Of a stretch of 64,000 nt of DNA, positions 9,640 to 20,180 are shown one piece after another. This stretch comes from Bettongia penicillata ogilbyi (taxonomy: Eukaryota; Chordata; Mammalia; Diprotodontia; Potoroidae): NCBI GenBank assembly GCA_023548195.1, contig JAJHZJ010000751.1, positions 1,554,501 to 1,618,500 of the forward strand, written 5' to 3'. Every line of letters starts with the position of its first letter. Position 1 is the stretch's first letter. Made by a program: the position numbers and the translations under genes. The notes beneath the pieces were generated by a model. That model ran no database searches, was not told the origin of the DNA, and was given only the letters and a program-made list of their open reading frames with translations.

Positions 9640-9755
9640 ATTTGATATTGAGATCCTTGAAGGCAGCAATTGTCTTTTGCCTCTTTTTGTATCCCCAGGT
9701 TCATCATAGTGACTGGCACATAGTAGGCACTTAATAAACACTGTTTGACTGATTA
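9640..9755 (+). mobile_element. L2 3' end
   Basis: Contains 'gagatccttgaaggcagcaa', 'gactggcacatagtaggcac' and 'ttaataaacactgtttgac', the diagnostic L2 terminus with its AATAAA. Confidence 0.8.
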
Positions 9756-9774
9756 ATGGGGATGAGTGGGAAAG

Positions 9775-10068
9775 GAAGCTGAAAACAGAGGAAAGGAGGA
9801 ACATGGTAATATCTGGAGAGCTTGGAGTAGAGCCCAAAATGGAATAATGCCTTGAATGGTCTGGGTACTTTCCTTAAAATGCAGGTTCTGGGAGGAGTCA
9901 ATCATTCAGAGGAATAGGCTGAAGAGGCCAAAGGATCTTCTAATGCAGGAAGGCCAGGGTAGAGTGGGAATCCAGAGGAAAGAGACTGGGGACAGCGTGA
10001 ACTGGCAGGATAGGGAGGCTGCTGTGGTCTGGTAGAGAAGTCAGGAGAAGAATTTAGCGAGGAAGGAA
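9775..10068 (+). mobile_element. Unassigned ancient repeat, middle part
   Basis: GA-rich sequence (ggctgaagaggccaaaggat; ggaaagagactggggacagc). Similar middle parts occur at 10335-10560, 19845-20085 and 24500-24900, indicating a multicopy element rather than unique DNA. Confidence 0.4.
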
Positions 10069-10260
10069 GAGAGGACTTAGTTCAGATGCCGGATCTGCCC
10101 CTTAATATCTGTGCATGTGACCTTGGGGAAGTTATTTACCCTTTTTTGGACTTGATTTCCATGTCTTAAAAATCAAGAGCTAAGACTTGATCCTTTCTAT
10201 GGTCCCTTCAACTGTAAATTGCAAACCTTAAAGTGCTATTAAAATGTCAACTATTATTGT
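10069..10260 (+). mobile_element. MIR/Ther SINE
   Basis: Contains 'gcatgtgaccttggggaagt', 'cttgatttccatgtctt' and 'gcaaaccttaaagtgctatt'. Confidence 0.65.
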
Positions 10261-10334
10261 TGTAATTAACTTATCATTAATTACAATAAAATAATTGATG
10301 CTTATAACAAAATAATAAATGATAACAAATAATT

Positions 10335-10565
10335 CTCTGGTCCTCAAGAGATGGGATTTCAGTTATGACTTAAGGAAGCCAGGAAACCAAGTATGTGGAG
10401 ATGAGAAGGGGGAGGGGAAAGGACAGCTGAGACAGTGTTTGGAGTCAAGGGATTGAGCATCTTTTTTGTGGAACAGTAAGAAGACCAGTGTCGCCGGACT
10501 GAAGAGTACATGTTACAAGAGTAAGGTTAGAAAGAGTGGAAAGGTCATGGAGTTTAAAGAATTCC
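10335..10565 (+). mobile_element. Unassigned ancient repeat fragment
   Basis: Contains 'acttaaggaagccaggaaac', 'gtggaacagtaagaagacca' and 'gagtaaggttagaaagagtg'. It shares these with 19845-20085 (aacagtaaaaaggccagttt). Confidence 0.45.
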
Positions 10566-10745
10566 AAAATCACAAAATTCTAACTTTGGAAGGCACATGA
10601 GTCCAACTCTACCTTAACACTGCCCCTCCCCCACCAACACATACAACAAGTGGCTGTCGAGCCTTTCCTCACAGACCTCCAGTGAGAAGGGACCTACTGC
10701 CTCCGCTAGCCTTCTCATGATCTACTTGGTAGATATAACACAAAC
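10566..10745 (-). mobile_element. L3/CR1 3' end, antisense
   Basis: Plus strand 'ttctaactttggaaggcaca', 'gagtccaactct', 'acctccagtgagaagggacc', 'tactgcctccgctagcc' is the reverse of the L3/CR1 terminus. Confidence 0.5.
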
Positions 10746-11215
10746 ATGGATTACTGTAATACAAAATGGAACATGATAAGTGAGGTATAAACAAACATTT
10801 GTTCCCACAGCTGTCTAAAGGCTTCTGCTATCTCCAAAGCTGGAACAGCTGAGCCCTACCTGAGTGGCCAGCCCCTCTGGATTTATGAGGCCATTTAGGG
10901 TCCCTGACCAGTCATCCTTACAGTCAGTGTTACTTGGAGTTGGGATACAAGGGAGTAGCTGAACATTCAGGGGTTAGTTAGGACCCTGGATCCTTTATTG
11001 CTTCCATCACCATTGGTTATTTGGATTAAGGATCTAGTCACAGGAACTCTGAGAAAAGGAAAAGGCATTCCAAGTGGGAAGAACCTAGACAAGATAAATA
11101 GAAATTAATTTGACATGTGCATTTACAAACTAAAATAGTACTTATGGTCCTAGACAAGAATCAGTAGAGTTTTCCTGGTCCACTTTAAGGAGACAACCTA
11201 TGAAAAGACAACAAA
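10746..11215. other. Unassigned sequence
   Basis: No recognisable gene. 11045-11090 holds a scrap of the unassigned repeat (aaaggcattccaagtggga). Confidence 0.4.
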
Positions 11216-11420
11216 CATCATTGTGTTATAGAGGAAAGAAACACCTGGGTTCAAATGTGAGATCTGCCATTTAGTTGCTGTATGATATTGGGCAAGTGAC
11301 TTAACCTCTCCCTGGCTCCGTTTCTTATCTGGAAAATGCGGGGGGGGGGGGGGGGGGGTTGGCGGGGGTGTTTGGACTAGATGAGCCATAAAGTCTCTTA
11401 CTGCTTTAAGTCTATAATAG
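11216..11420 (+). mobile_element. MIR/Ther SINE carrying a 19-base G-run
   Basis: Core: 'cacctgggttcaaatgtgag', 'ttgggcaagtgacttaacct'; end: 'ggactagatgagccataaag'. At 11340-11358 the usual 'aaaatgggg' of MIR has grown into 19 consecutive Gs. A minus-strand open frame of 133 codons across it is an artefact (poly-proline). Confidence 0.75.
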
Positions 11421-11600
11421 GCAATGGGGGTAAATAAGGTTAGCTTGGAAAGGTGCAATCCTCCTAGATTGTAGATGCTTTTGACAACTAGATGAAAGAA
11501 TTTATATTTGATGTGGCAGGAAATCGAAGGCCCCTGGAAATGTCCATGAATAGAGGTGTCACGTGATTTCACAAGTACTTTAGGAAACTCTAACAGCAAT
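11421..11600 (+). mobile_element. Unassigned ancient repeat, 3' part
   Basis: Contains 'ggaaaggtgcaatcctccta', 'aatttatatttgatgtggca' and 'gaggtgtcacgtgatttcac', comparable with 24725-24830 (ggttggagtccagattgtga). Confidence 0.4.
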
Positions 11601-11604
11601 ATGT

Positions 11605-11745
11605 AAATAATAAAAGTAAATATTTATACAGCTCTTTAAGTTTTACTGAGAAAAATTAAGCGACTCACTAAGTTAAGTAATATCTGAGTCAGGAGTTGAA
11701 CTCAGATCTTACTGGAGACTTCCACTCTATGCTGAATTATTTGAA
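11605..11745 (-). mobile_element. MIR-type SINE, antisense, internally deleted
   Basis: Plus strand: 'tttatacagctctttaagtt', 'gagtcaggagttgaactcag', 'atcttactggagac'. Confidence 0.55.
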
Positions 11746-11774
11746 TAAAAGGAAACACTGCAGTCACAAACCTA

Positions 11775-12350
11775 CTTGAAGATTACAGACAGCAGGTGGT
11801 AGATAGCCTCGCTGTACTCTGCCCTGGTCAGACTACATTGAGGCTGTTATGTTTCGCCCCGGACACCACATTTTAGGAAGGAAATTGGCAAATTTCAGTG
11901 CTTCCAGTGGAAAATGGCCAGGATTGTGAAGAAATTCAAAGCTATTCCTTAAAAACATCATTTGAAGGACCTGACAATGATTTAGGTTGGAGAAGAGAAG
12001 TCTTTGGGGAGATACCCTAGCTAACTTCAAATATTCTAAGGTTTCTCTTCTGGAAAAGAGATTAGATTTGTTTTCCTTGGCATCAGGAGACAAAACTCAT
12101 ACCAATGAATAGAAGTTGTGGGGAGATTGATTTAGACTTTATTTAAAAAATCTCCCTAAAGAATTTGAGTTATGCAAAGTATAATGGGGTTACTTCTATA
12201 GGTTATGTTAGTAGGTAGGTAGAGAACTCTTTCTCCCCAGAGGTCTTCAAGAAGGAGCTGATGCTATAGAGATGTTTCCTGCTCAGAAGTGACTTGAATT
12301 GGATGATTTCTGAGGTGCCTTCTTGCTCAGAGAGTCTGTGACTCTGTTAA
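11775..12350 (+). mobile_element. L3/CR1 LINE 3' end, sense
   Basis: Order as in L3/CR1: 'ctgtactctgccctggtcag', 'caccacattttaggaaggaa', 'aaaatggccaggattgtgaa', 'ggttggagaagagaagtctt', 'gaaaagagattagatttgtt', 'gatttagactttatttaaaa', 'ccccagaggtcttcaagaag', and the end 'agagagtctgtgactctg'. One of the best-preserved L3 copies here. Confidence 0.8.
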
Positions 12351-12948
12351 TAGTGACAGTAAGGTCAAAAAGGTGAAGACAGTTTGGAGAAGAACAGGAC
12401 ATGGTCCTTTTTGGATTATCTGTCTCATAGACAATGTCTAAGGCCCTGATGGAATCATTGCCTCATGGAGACAAGACATCTTAATACAGAGCAAACTATA
12501 AAAAGAGAGCTTGTGGATGAATCACTATCTTGAAACTAATAACATTATACTGAGAGTAAAAGGTCCTCTAGTGGGGTCTCATACTAGAATAATGTCTCGG
12601 TCATACATTCAAGTTTATGGAGAAGATGACTGAGTTGAAATCATTATTGCTTCTATGAACTGAATGTAGGTCCATTAACATCAACCAATACTATCTTTTA
12701 GTCTCTAAGAAGTCAATGGATGTTTTGTGAGCAGATGGTCTACAGATTCAAGGGGGAATGGTGGGGAGGGGAAATCAATGGATATTTAAGTAAGCAACTG
12801 AGTTATGAATAGTAAAAGCTTTATTTGTTCTGATGTGCTCTTTTTCTTGGTGATATAGACAAAACTATAGCGTTAATAAAACAGGGCCAATGCTAGTGAT
12901 TTATAGCCATAGAAGTGAAAATCGATCTTACTTTAAACTCAGGTTGCT
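12351..12948. other. Unassigned sequence
   Basis: No repeat, motif cluster or coding signal recognised. Confidence 0.4.
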
Positions 12949-13075
12949 TCGTGCCATAGAATCTAGAGTGCTGGATTTAGAGGCAGGATGGCCTGAAATG
13001 TGAGCAAGTAATTTCATTTCTGTAGGCCTCATTCTTTTGAACTATAAAATGGGGCTAATAATACCTTTAGTAACC
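12949..13075 (+). mobile_element. MIR/Ther SINE
   Basis: Contains 'ggatttagaggcaggatggc', 'gtgagcaagtaatttcattt' and 'ctataaaatggggctaataa'. Confidence 0.65.
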
Positions 13076-13079
13076 TCAA

Positions 13080-13275
13080 CAGCAACACCAACAAGAGCAT
13101 TTATATATCTTCTACTATGATCCAAGCACTTTGCTAAGAGATTTACAAATATTATCTCATCTGATCCTTACCACACACTGGGACATAGGCTACTATTATC
13201 CCCATTTTATAATTGAGGAAACTGACATAGTCAGAGGTTAAGTGATTTGCCCAAAGTCAGACAGCTAGTGACACA
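13080..13275 (-). mobile_element. MIR SINE, antisense
   Basis: Plus strand: 'aagcactttgctaagagatt', 'cattttataattgaggaaac', 'gatttgcccaaagtcagaca'. Confidence 0.8.
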
Positions 13276-13560
13276 AAAAATAAGGCTAACATTTATAAAG
13301 TGCTTGCTATGTGCTAGGCACTATGCTAAACACTTTGCAATTATCATCTCTCAATCCTCACAACCCTGGAAATAGGTACCATTTTTATACTCATTTTATA
13401 GATGAGAAAACTGAGGTAAACAGAAGTTAAGTGACTTGCTTAGAGTCACACAGCTAGTAGGTGTCTGAGGCAAGATTTGAACTCAGGAAGATAAAGCAAA
13501 TCTTCCTGACTCCAGACCTAGCACTTTATCCACTATGCCAACTAGATGCCCTAAAAAAAA
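13276..13560 (-). mobile_element. MAR1/MIR-like SINE, antisense, directly abutting another
   Basis: Plus strand: 'aaagtgcttgctatgtgcta', 'tgacttgcttagagtcacac', 'caagatttgaactcaggaag', 'cactatgccaactagatgcc'. It ends in an A-run (13553-13561). Two similar antisense units in tandem (13080-13560) suggest independent insertion next to each other. Confidence 0.75.
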
Positions 13561-14084
13561 AATCATCATGACCAGTCATAGCAAGGAGCCCTATCACTTA
13601 GCTAAGCTGGTCCTCAGTACAAAAGACTTGAAGTCCATACACAGTCAGATACACAATGCTTTTCCAGTTTGGAAGGTCCTGCTAGAGTTAAATCAGGTCA
13701 AGTTAAGAAGTCATGTCAGCTTGATAAAGAAAGTCCAGAAAGTCAGGAGTGCCGCCAAGGGAGGAATGAAGGAGTGAAATATGACTGGCCTGGGCACTTT
13801 CCTTGAAATGAGAATTCTGAGATGAATTTGAGGATGGAATGACAGAGTGAAATCATCTTTCAGGCTCCTAAGAAAGTTTGCATTCCAACATTACCTTTGA
13901 GAATAAACTCAGTCTCAGTGTCTCAGTGATTGCCATGACATTGGAAGTCAATCTCTAGCTGGTCCCATCAAGCTAGAATATTTTTGAACATGGGCCCCAA
14001 GAATCAGTCAATCAGCGAGTCAACAGGTAATTATTAAATGATTACCTTCTACCAATTCTTCAAGTCACTTAATGTCTAAGCAAC
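13561..14084. other. Unassigned sequence
   Basis: No repeat recognised. An 80-codon plus frame (13535-13777) begins inside the preceding SINE and is not credible as a gene. Confidence 0.4.
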
Positions 14085-14085
14085 T

Positions 14086-14302
14086 AACACGTCAAACTCA
14101 GAAATGGGCACCATATTTAAAGATTTCTGGAGGCCACATATTGACTTAGAAAAAAACATATTAATATTATCTGTGGTTTATTGTATTTTTCACTTATTTT
14201 GTTAAATATTGCCCATTTACATTTTAATCTTATTCAACCTACAGTCCAGAATGTTATGGGCCACATGCAGGGAATAGGATAAGTATTTGGCAACTCTCTA
14301 AA
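14086..14302 (+). mobile_element. Non-autonomous hAT-like element, second copy
   Basis: Begins 'cacgtcaaactcagaaatgg' and ends 'atttggcaactctc'. Internal 'ggaggccacatattgactta', 'tttgttaaatattgcccatt' and 'gttatgggccacatgcaggg' align with the copy at 2238-2550. Confidence 0.65.
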
Positions 14303-14385
14303 GCAATAAGTTTTCATTAGTAGGAGTTTTTTTCACTTGGGAGTTCCCTATAATAATGAAAACACAGGTCCAGTCTTTACTCCCT
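14303..14385 (+). mobile_element. Tail fragment of the Ther-like SINE family
   Basis: Contains 'cacttgggagttccctataa' and 'gaaaacacaggtccagtc', matching the tail at 880-950. Confidence 0.5.
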
Positions 14386-14864
14386 ACATGTTTTTATGAA
14401 CTATAACTACACCCCCTATAGGAATCTGTGCTATCTCCCAATGAATCTTAAATTTATGTAAATTTTTACCCCTCCTTATGTACCCCCCCAAAAAAAGAAG
14501 CTGCCCAAGCACAGGAAATGTTTCTTTTTTTTTTTCCTTGTCAGCAACCAGGCCACCAAACACACCACTGCCCCTTCCAGACCACATTCCTACTCTCCAA
14601 CTATCTCCACCCCCCACCATATCTTGATCTCTATCTATACACTCTCCTCCCCTCGGGGAATCATTTGATTTATCTTCTCCCAAAGCAGTCTATAACTCTA
14701 CTGGTACTTCTTGCAGTCTCTTTGACATGGCCCCTGACCCTTTCCTTTTCTCCCATTTTCACACACACACACACAAACACACACACCATCAACCCATTAC
14801 TTACTATCTTCATTAGAAGGTAATATTTGAAATCACTTGCTTTTTTTTTTTTTTACTGCCCCCA
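14386..14864. other. Unassigned pyrimidine-rich sequence with a short CA run
   Basis: C+T-rich on the plus strand. A (CA)n-like tract lies at 14760-14787. Open frames on both strands reflect the skewed composition. Confidence 0.5.
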
Positions 14865-15095
14865 GGGCAACCAAAATGGCCAGTGGATAGAGATAGACTC
14901 ATCTTCCTAAGTTCGAATCTGGCCTCAGACATGTACTAACTATGTGACCCAAGGCAAATCACTCAACCCTATTTGCCTCAATTCCTCCTCTGAAAAACTG
15001 AGCTAGAAAAGGAAATGGCAAACCACTCCAGTATCTGTGCCAAGAAAACCCCAAATGGGGTCATGAAGAGTTGGATACAAATCAATGACAACAAT
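14865..15095 (+). mobile_element. MAR1-like SINE
   Basis: Contains 'ccagtggatagagatagac', 'gttcgaatctggcctcagac', 'ggaaatggcaaaccactcca', 'gccaagaaaaccccaaatgg' and 'ggggtcatgaagagttgga', ending 'aatgacaacaa'. The B-box-like GTTCGAATC is intact. Confidence 0.85.
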
Positions 15096-15295
15096 ATTCT
15101 CCCAAACCACCCCTTTCCCTTCTTTACCCTCCAAGAGAGCCATCCCATGTAACTAAGACTACTTTTAAAAGGAAAAAAGGGGAAAAAAATCACTAAACTC
15201 AATCTATGCTCCAAAAACATCTGAAAATATGTATTCTACACCTGTGGATTTCCTGTGTCTGCAAAGAAATCCGGAGAGATTTCTTCTCCTAGCTT
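15096..15295. other. Unassigned sequence
   Basis: Nothing recognised. Confidence 0.3.
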
Positions 15296-15505
15296 GTACT
15301 ATGTCATTTTGCAGTGTCCAACTTTTGACTGTTTTGTAATTGTTGCTTCACTTGTCTTTACATCCCCAGCCCTTAGCATAGTGTCTGGCATGTAGTAAGT
15401 GCTTACAAAGTTCTCTTTCTTCCTCCCTCCTTCTTCCTTTCCATTCCTTTCCTCTTCTTTCCTTTTCTTTTTCCCCAATACCTAGCCCAGAGTAGGACCT
15501 TTAAA
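15296..15505 (+). mobile_element. L2 3' end with an inserted polypyrimidine tract
   Basis: 15300-15410 ends 'atagtgtctggcatgtagta' and 'agtgcttacaa'. After a TTCC-rich run (15412-15475) a second end-like motif appears: 'cctagcccagagtaggacc'. Confidence 0.65.
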
Positions 15506-16610
15506 GAATACCCAACATCCCAGTGCACGGAGTTCTTCCACTCTCCCCACCATGAAGAGAGCAGATGTGGGGAAAGCTGCATCTCAGAAGAGCTAAAAAG
15601 AAGCAGAGCCTTTGTGAAGCAGCCCTGCCCCCTTCTCTGGGAGATCTAATGATTTCTTAAATGTTACTGATCCCTCACCTCTAAAGATCACAGCCTTTCC
15701 CAGACCTTTCAGTCCTCCCCACCCAAACAAGATATCAGAGACTCTATCCATGTTAAGCCCCTGCTTCTATAATCATTGACAAACCACAAAGTCTGTTCTC
15801 TGGGCTTGTAATGTGGAGTTTACAGATGAAGATAAAGGAGTGTCCTTTGAATGACAGGCTTTGAATCCAAGCCTGAGAACCTGGGTACCTGAACTAACAA
15901 TGGCAAGGCTACCTGGGCCTCAGCTCTCGATGGGTCAAAACAGGAGGTGTCAGAATGACCAAGCCCCACTTCTGGCTTGGTGGATGCTACCAGAGAGGTC
16001 TGGGTTTTATTGAAGCTTGCCCTAATTTCTCTTGTTTTATACTATTGAATGGTTCATTTGCTTCAAAGCCTCAGGGGGCGAGAGAGGAGGCTGGGAACAA
16101 ATTAAGTCCAAAAAGGGCAAATGACTAGTTCCAGCTACCCTAGGTGTGTCTGGCTCCCTGGTTTGGGGTTGGATTTTTTGGTGTCATTGCTACACATGGG
16201 GAGGAGGAAAAGCAATTTCTCCAGGAATAGCCTCAGTTGACTCAGGAACAACTTCACAACTGATAGAACAAGTCAAGCTTTGATACAGGTCATGAAAAGG
16301 AGACAGACCAAAGCAAGGCTGCCAATCCCAGAAACCAAGCCAGGCTTCACTTACATGAAATTACATTGGCACTGTTGGGAGAAGGAGGAGGAAGGGGAAA
16401 ATCCAGCAAAAACAAAGATATCCCCATGAATCCACTGTGGAGAGTTACCGATTAGTGGAGCGTCTGGGCCTTTGGTGTGCTGTTAAAGACGTAATAAGCA
16501 GTGATTACGAGCACACTGCTCCATGGTGTTTGTTACTTAAGACTTCCAAATGGGAACTCCAAGAGAAACAAGGAAATAGAAATATTTATGACTGTTACAC
16601 CACATAATAC
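15506..16610. other. Repeat-poor block, candidate conserved non-coding DNA
   Basis: No SINE or LINE recognised. From about 16440 to 16560 the text is motif-rich. It includes CGTAAT (16490-16495) and its exact inverse ATTACG (16504-16509) 8 bases apart, the arrangement of paired homeodomain-type sites. No coding frame. Function is inference. Confidence 0.35.
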
Positions 16611-18800
16611 ATGCACACACAAACACACACCCTTGCTTAATCCTGGTCTATAAAACTTTATTTACATAGCTGTCAACAGAAAAAATCTTGTGCTTAGAAG
16701 TTTCTGTAGTCTTAACAATAAGAAACTACTGCTGGGTCCCAGGAGCTGGGGCTCTGGGCCCATTGTCTCCCCCTTAGGGACCTCTCTGCTCAGAATAAAG
16801 GTGTGCAGACCAGACCAGAGTTCAGTTTAGAGGTGGGGGGATGGGTAGCAGGGCCTCTAATGAGAATGAAGCTAAATTTTCTTTTTCTCACCCTCCTTGG
16901 CTTGTTAATATCGGCCCCATTCCTTACGTATTTATAATCTAGATTTAGACTCTTGTCTAGGGTGTCTCCAAAAGGGGAGAAGAGAAAGGTACTCTGTATA
17001 CATTATGAATCAGATATGGAATAATTATTTCTTTCAGACATTTAAAAAAAGGTTCTCATAAGGGTACCATGACAGGAATACTGAAATTAACAGAAACATG
17101 CCACAGTGAGGTCAATGCCACACTAAGTGGCATTGCTACCTGGTTCACTTGACTGGAAGACTGATCCTTAAATCTCATCAGTTCATAGTTTGTGGGATTG
17201 CTGATTAAGCATTTTGCCTTTCATCTTGGGTCTTTGCTGTCTAAGCAGTTTCCAGTACATGGCTACCAGCAAAGCAAGCCAGGTTTAAGTTCTGTTCCCC
17301 TCCAGTGCTGAAGTTTGATTGGCCACCAGACAGTGGCACTCAGTGAACCTTCAAAACTCTTGAGCTCAGGCAACCAGAGAGCTAGGCATAAACTCACCTA
17401 CTGGAGTTCCCCCTGAACTAGCTGCCACTTGTATAAAGTCACCATGAATCCATGAAGAATGGCCTGTCTTGACTAGGAGTCACTAGGAGTCCCAGACTTA
17501 ATGCCACCTCCTTAGGTCTCAGAGGAAGAGCCAGAAGCTGCTTTTTCTTTAATTAACTCATATCTTAACCACCACTTTGTTACCTCCCCAATACTCTCCT
17601 TTTCTGTCATGGGCTAGGGACAGTCCAAGGGACCAGTCAGGGTTTATCATATATACCAAAAGACTTAGTCTTCTTAGGGGTGGATAACTGGCCAGAAGTA
17701 CTCAGGGATTATCTAATTTCTCGTGGTACCGAATTCTGGGTTATCTATTCGTTTGGCCAGACGCAATAAGGTAATATCACGCAAGCTAATTATAATCCAC
17801 CTTACAACAATAATGCACTACAATTTGGTGGACCAGCTAGGGGGCCTTCCTTGGAATATTTGCTTTTTGAGTGCATACAGCCCTACTTACCTGTCTCTCT
17901 TTGGAAGGAAAGGAAATGACCCACAAGTGTGAAAAGCCCATCATGTTACCTGAAGGCTGAAACATCCCAACACCACCTTCATATCACTTAAAATTGTGTC
18001 AAGCTGGGAAACCAAATGAACTTGCAAAGTCATGCACACTGGTTCAATTTGGGAGAGAGAAAGAAAAAAATCTTCCTTTGAAGGAAGCTAAATCAATCCC
18101 TAGTTCAAATTGAATTTGGACAATTCTGCAAAGCTCCAATAACAATCAGTACTTAAGGACTTAAGGTGCAGGCAAATAATGTTTCATTTAAAAGAAATTG
18201 AATGAGGATTACTGACAGAGAAAGTTTTGATGCCATTTTGTCATTAGTTAAAGTCAAATTATGCCACTATTGGCAGTGTCTCGGATGTCTCAATCCTGCC
18301 TCCTTCCTCTTTCATGCATAAGTAGCCCCTTGCCTAGTTGGGCTTCTGTCTCCATCTCATTAAAGCCTTGACATGCAAATGTTTCATAAGTGTTGCCTGA
18401 AGACTTTTGTCTCATGCAAAATTTAGCTCAAATTTGAATGGCTTGCAATACTTTGCTATGCACAAACCTTCTGTTCGGTTTGCTGACACTCCTTCTTAGG
18501 CGGCTCTCATGGTGATTCATTATCTTGTGATATAGATTTCCAAGTATCATCTTTGTATTGATTTTTATATCTTTAATAACCACTCCACAGAAGATGGCTC
18601 CACTTGGTGTCATTGATCGCATCAAAAATTCAAGGCTTACAGAAATACTAGAGGGCTAATTGGTAGCAGAACATTTCAGACTTAATCTTAATGCAGGCTT
18701 AATCTTCTGTACTAAACCTACCTGAAGGTTTCCCCTTAGAAGCTATCAGGGAAACTTGAAGACTGGGTTGGAAAAACACCTGGAGAAAGCATGACTGAAC
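16611..18800. other. Repeat-poor block, continued
   Basis: About 2.2 kb with no recognisable interspersed repeat. Features seen: a perfect 9-bp inverted repeat CAATGCCAC / GTGGCATTG (17113-17135, 5-base loop), several retained CpGs (17745-17785), and a minus-strand frame of 65 codons (18428-18625) that I cannot assign. A minus-strand AATAAA-type hexamer occurs near 16660. These do not amount to a gene model. Confidence 0.35.
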
Positions 18801-19019
18801 CCAGTGGTGAAATGGACAGCCCACTTGGACAACGCAGATAGCAAATATCTAGACTTGGAAATCAATCCTTGTCTCTACACCTGGAATGGTACTTACTTTC
18901 CGCCTCTACCCCCTTAGGCTCCATAAAGTCAGATCATGTCTGTATGTCTGAAACCAGAAGCTATCAAAGGAAATGCCCCAAATTCTCTAGTAGAATGTTA
19001 TCCTGGCATTCGATCTGTT

Positions 19020-19048
19020 TCCGTTTGTTTTGTTTTGTTTTGTTTTTA
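19020..19048. repeat. (TTTTG)n short microsatellite
   Basis: Five-base units TTTTG repeated about five times. Confidence 0.85.
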
Positions 19049-19194
19049 CATTTCTAGAAATACAGAATGAAAGTCACACTTATATTAACATACTAAAATA
19101 GCAATTCATTTAGGAGTCAGGACGGAATATCCAAAAAGTCCTCAACATTATGCATTAACCAAAGACACGAATGGTTTCACTGAACAAAAGAATA

Positions 19195-19650
19195 CAAAAA
19201 TTATAGGCTTAGATTTGGAAGGGACCTCCACCGTAATCTATTCCAACTCTTTTGTTTTTGGATAGAGCACCAATGCAGGAGTCAGGAGGACCTGAGTTCA
19301 AATCTCACCTCAGACACTTGACACTCACTAGCTTTGTGACCTAGGGCAAGTCACTTAACCCCAACTGCCTCATCCTGGGTCATCTCCAGTCATCCTGATG
19401 AATATCTGGTCACTGGATTCAGATAGCTCTGGAGGAGAAGTGAGGCTGGTGACCTGCACAGCCCTCCCTCACTTAAAGTAAAGATGGCATGGTCTTCTTC
19501 GGCAGTGAAGGACAAACACACCACACAAATGAGTTTAAACCCAAAAGTTTAAGTGTCTTGCCCAAGATTACATAGGCATTAAGTAGAAGAGCCAGCATTG
19601 GAACTCAAGTCTTCAGATTTTTAAATCCAATTTTCTTTCCACACTGCCAC
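19195..19650 (-). mobile_element. MIR-type SINE, antisense, split by a nested SINE
   Basis: Left half 19200-19256 (gatttggaaggga, 'cctccaccgtaatctattcc') and right half 19530-19650 ('aagtgtcttgcccaagatta', 'gccagcattggaactcaagt') belong to one antisense MIR. The plus-strand SINE at 19258-19527 separates them. Confidence 0.75.
19258..19527 (+). mobile_element. tRNA-headed SINE with 'gatgaatatctggtcactgg' tail, 5'-truncated
   Basis: Starts within the head (ggatagagcaccaatgcagg). It has the core (cctagggcaagtcacttaac) and the full tail (tgatgaatatctggtcactg ... cagtgaaggacaaacac). Same family as 3019-3337. No clean target-site duplication seen. Confidence 0.8.
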
Positions 19651-19659
19651 CCCGTGGCT

Positions 19660-19838
19660 GTATGTCCTAGTGGAGAGAATGCTGGTCCCAAAATCAGAAA
19701 AAACTGGGTTCAATTCCTGACTCTGAGATTTACTTGCTGTATGACTTGGAATAAATCATTTATGCCTCAGTTTCCCCACCTAACATTGGATTAGTTAGCC
19801 TCTTAAGTATCTTCTAGCTTTGAATCTACGACAATGTC
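19660..19838 (+). mobile_element. MIR/Ther SINE
   Basis: Contains 'gtcctagtggagagaatgct', 'actgggttcaattcctgact', 'cctcagtttccccacct' and 'cttctagctttgaatctacg'. Nearly full length. Confidence 0.8.
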
Positions 19839-19844
19839 CTTTTT

Positions 19845-20180
19845 TAGTCTAGATGGGATGAACACACCCATCCTTTAGAAGGAATAGGAACAGAGAGAAG
19901 GCCCTGGAAGTAAGAGAGATTGGGAAAGACTCCTATAGAAGGTCATATTTTAGCAGGAATTTAAAGCAAGCCAGGAAGAGATAAGGAGGCAGAGAATTCC
20001 AAATATGGAAAGACAGTCAGAGAAAATGCCTGGAGTCAGATAATGTGTTTTATGTGAACAGTAAAAAGGCCAGTTTTGCTGGAACACAGTGACTGTTGTG
20101 CCTTTCTTTGTATCCCCAGCATTTAGCACAGGGCCAAGTATATAGTAAGCTCTTAATAAATGCTTGCTGACTTGACATGA
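19845..20180 (+). mobile_element. Unassigned ancient repeat, then L2 3' end
   Basis: 19845-20085: 'agagagattgggaaagactc', 'agcaagccaggaagag', 'ggaaagacagtcagagaaaa', 'aacagtaaaaaggccagttt'. 20090-20180: L2 terminus 'ttgtatccccagcatttagc', 'aataaatgcttgctgacttg'. Confidence 0.6.

Noticed and set aside
9354..9837. Overlapping frames of 69-136 codons on both strands
   Set aside because: Translations of a TA/TG microsatellite (YIYVCVHIY-type peptides).
11198..11599. 133-codon minus frame with a proline run
   Set aside because: The proline run is the translated complement of the G-run in a MIR; the rest is antisense repeat.
14883..14935. tRNA-like text with a B-box-like GTTCGAATC
   Set aside because: It is the head of a MAR1-like SINE, not a tRNA gene; no cloverleaf can be completed.
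18428..18625. Minus-strand frame of 65 codons in the repeat desert, with AATAAA-type text further on
   Set aside because: I recognise no protein family, a stop lies 11 codons upstream of the frame's first codon with only a weak acceptor, and frames of this length are expected by chance in 64 kb.
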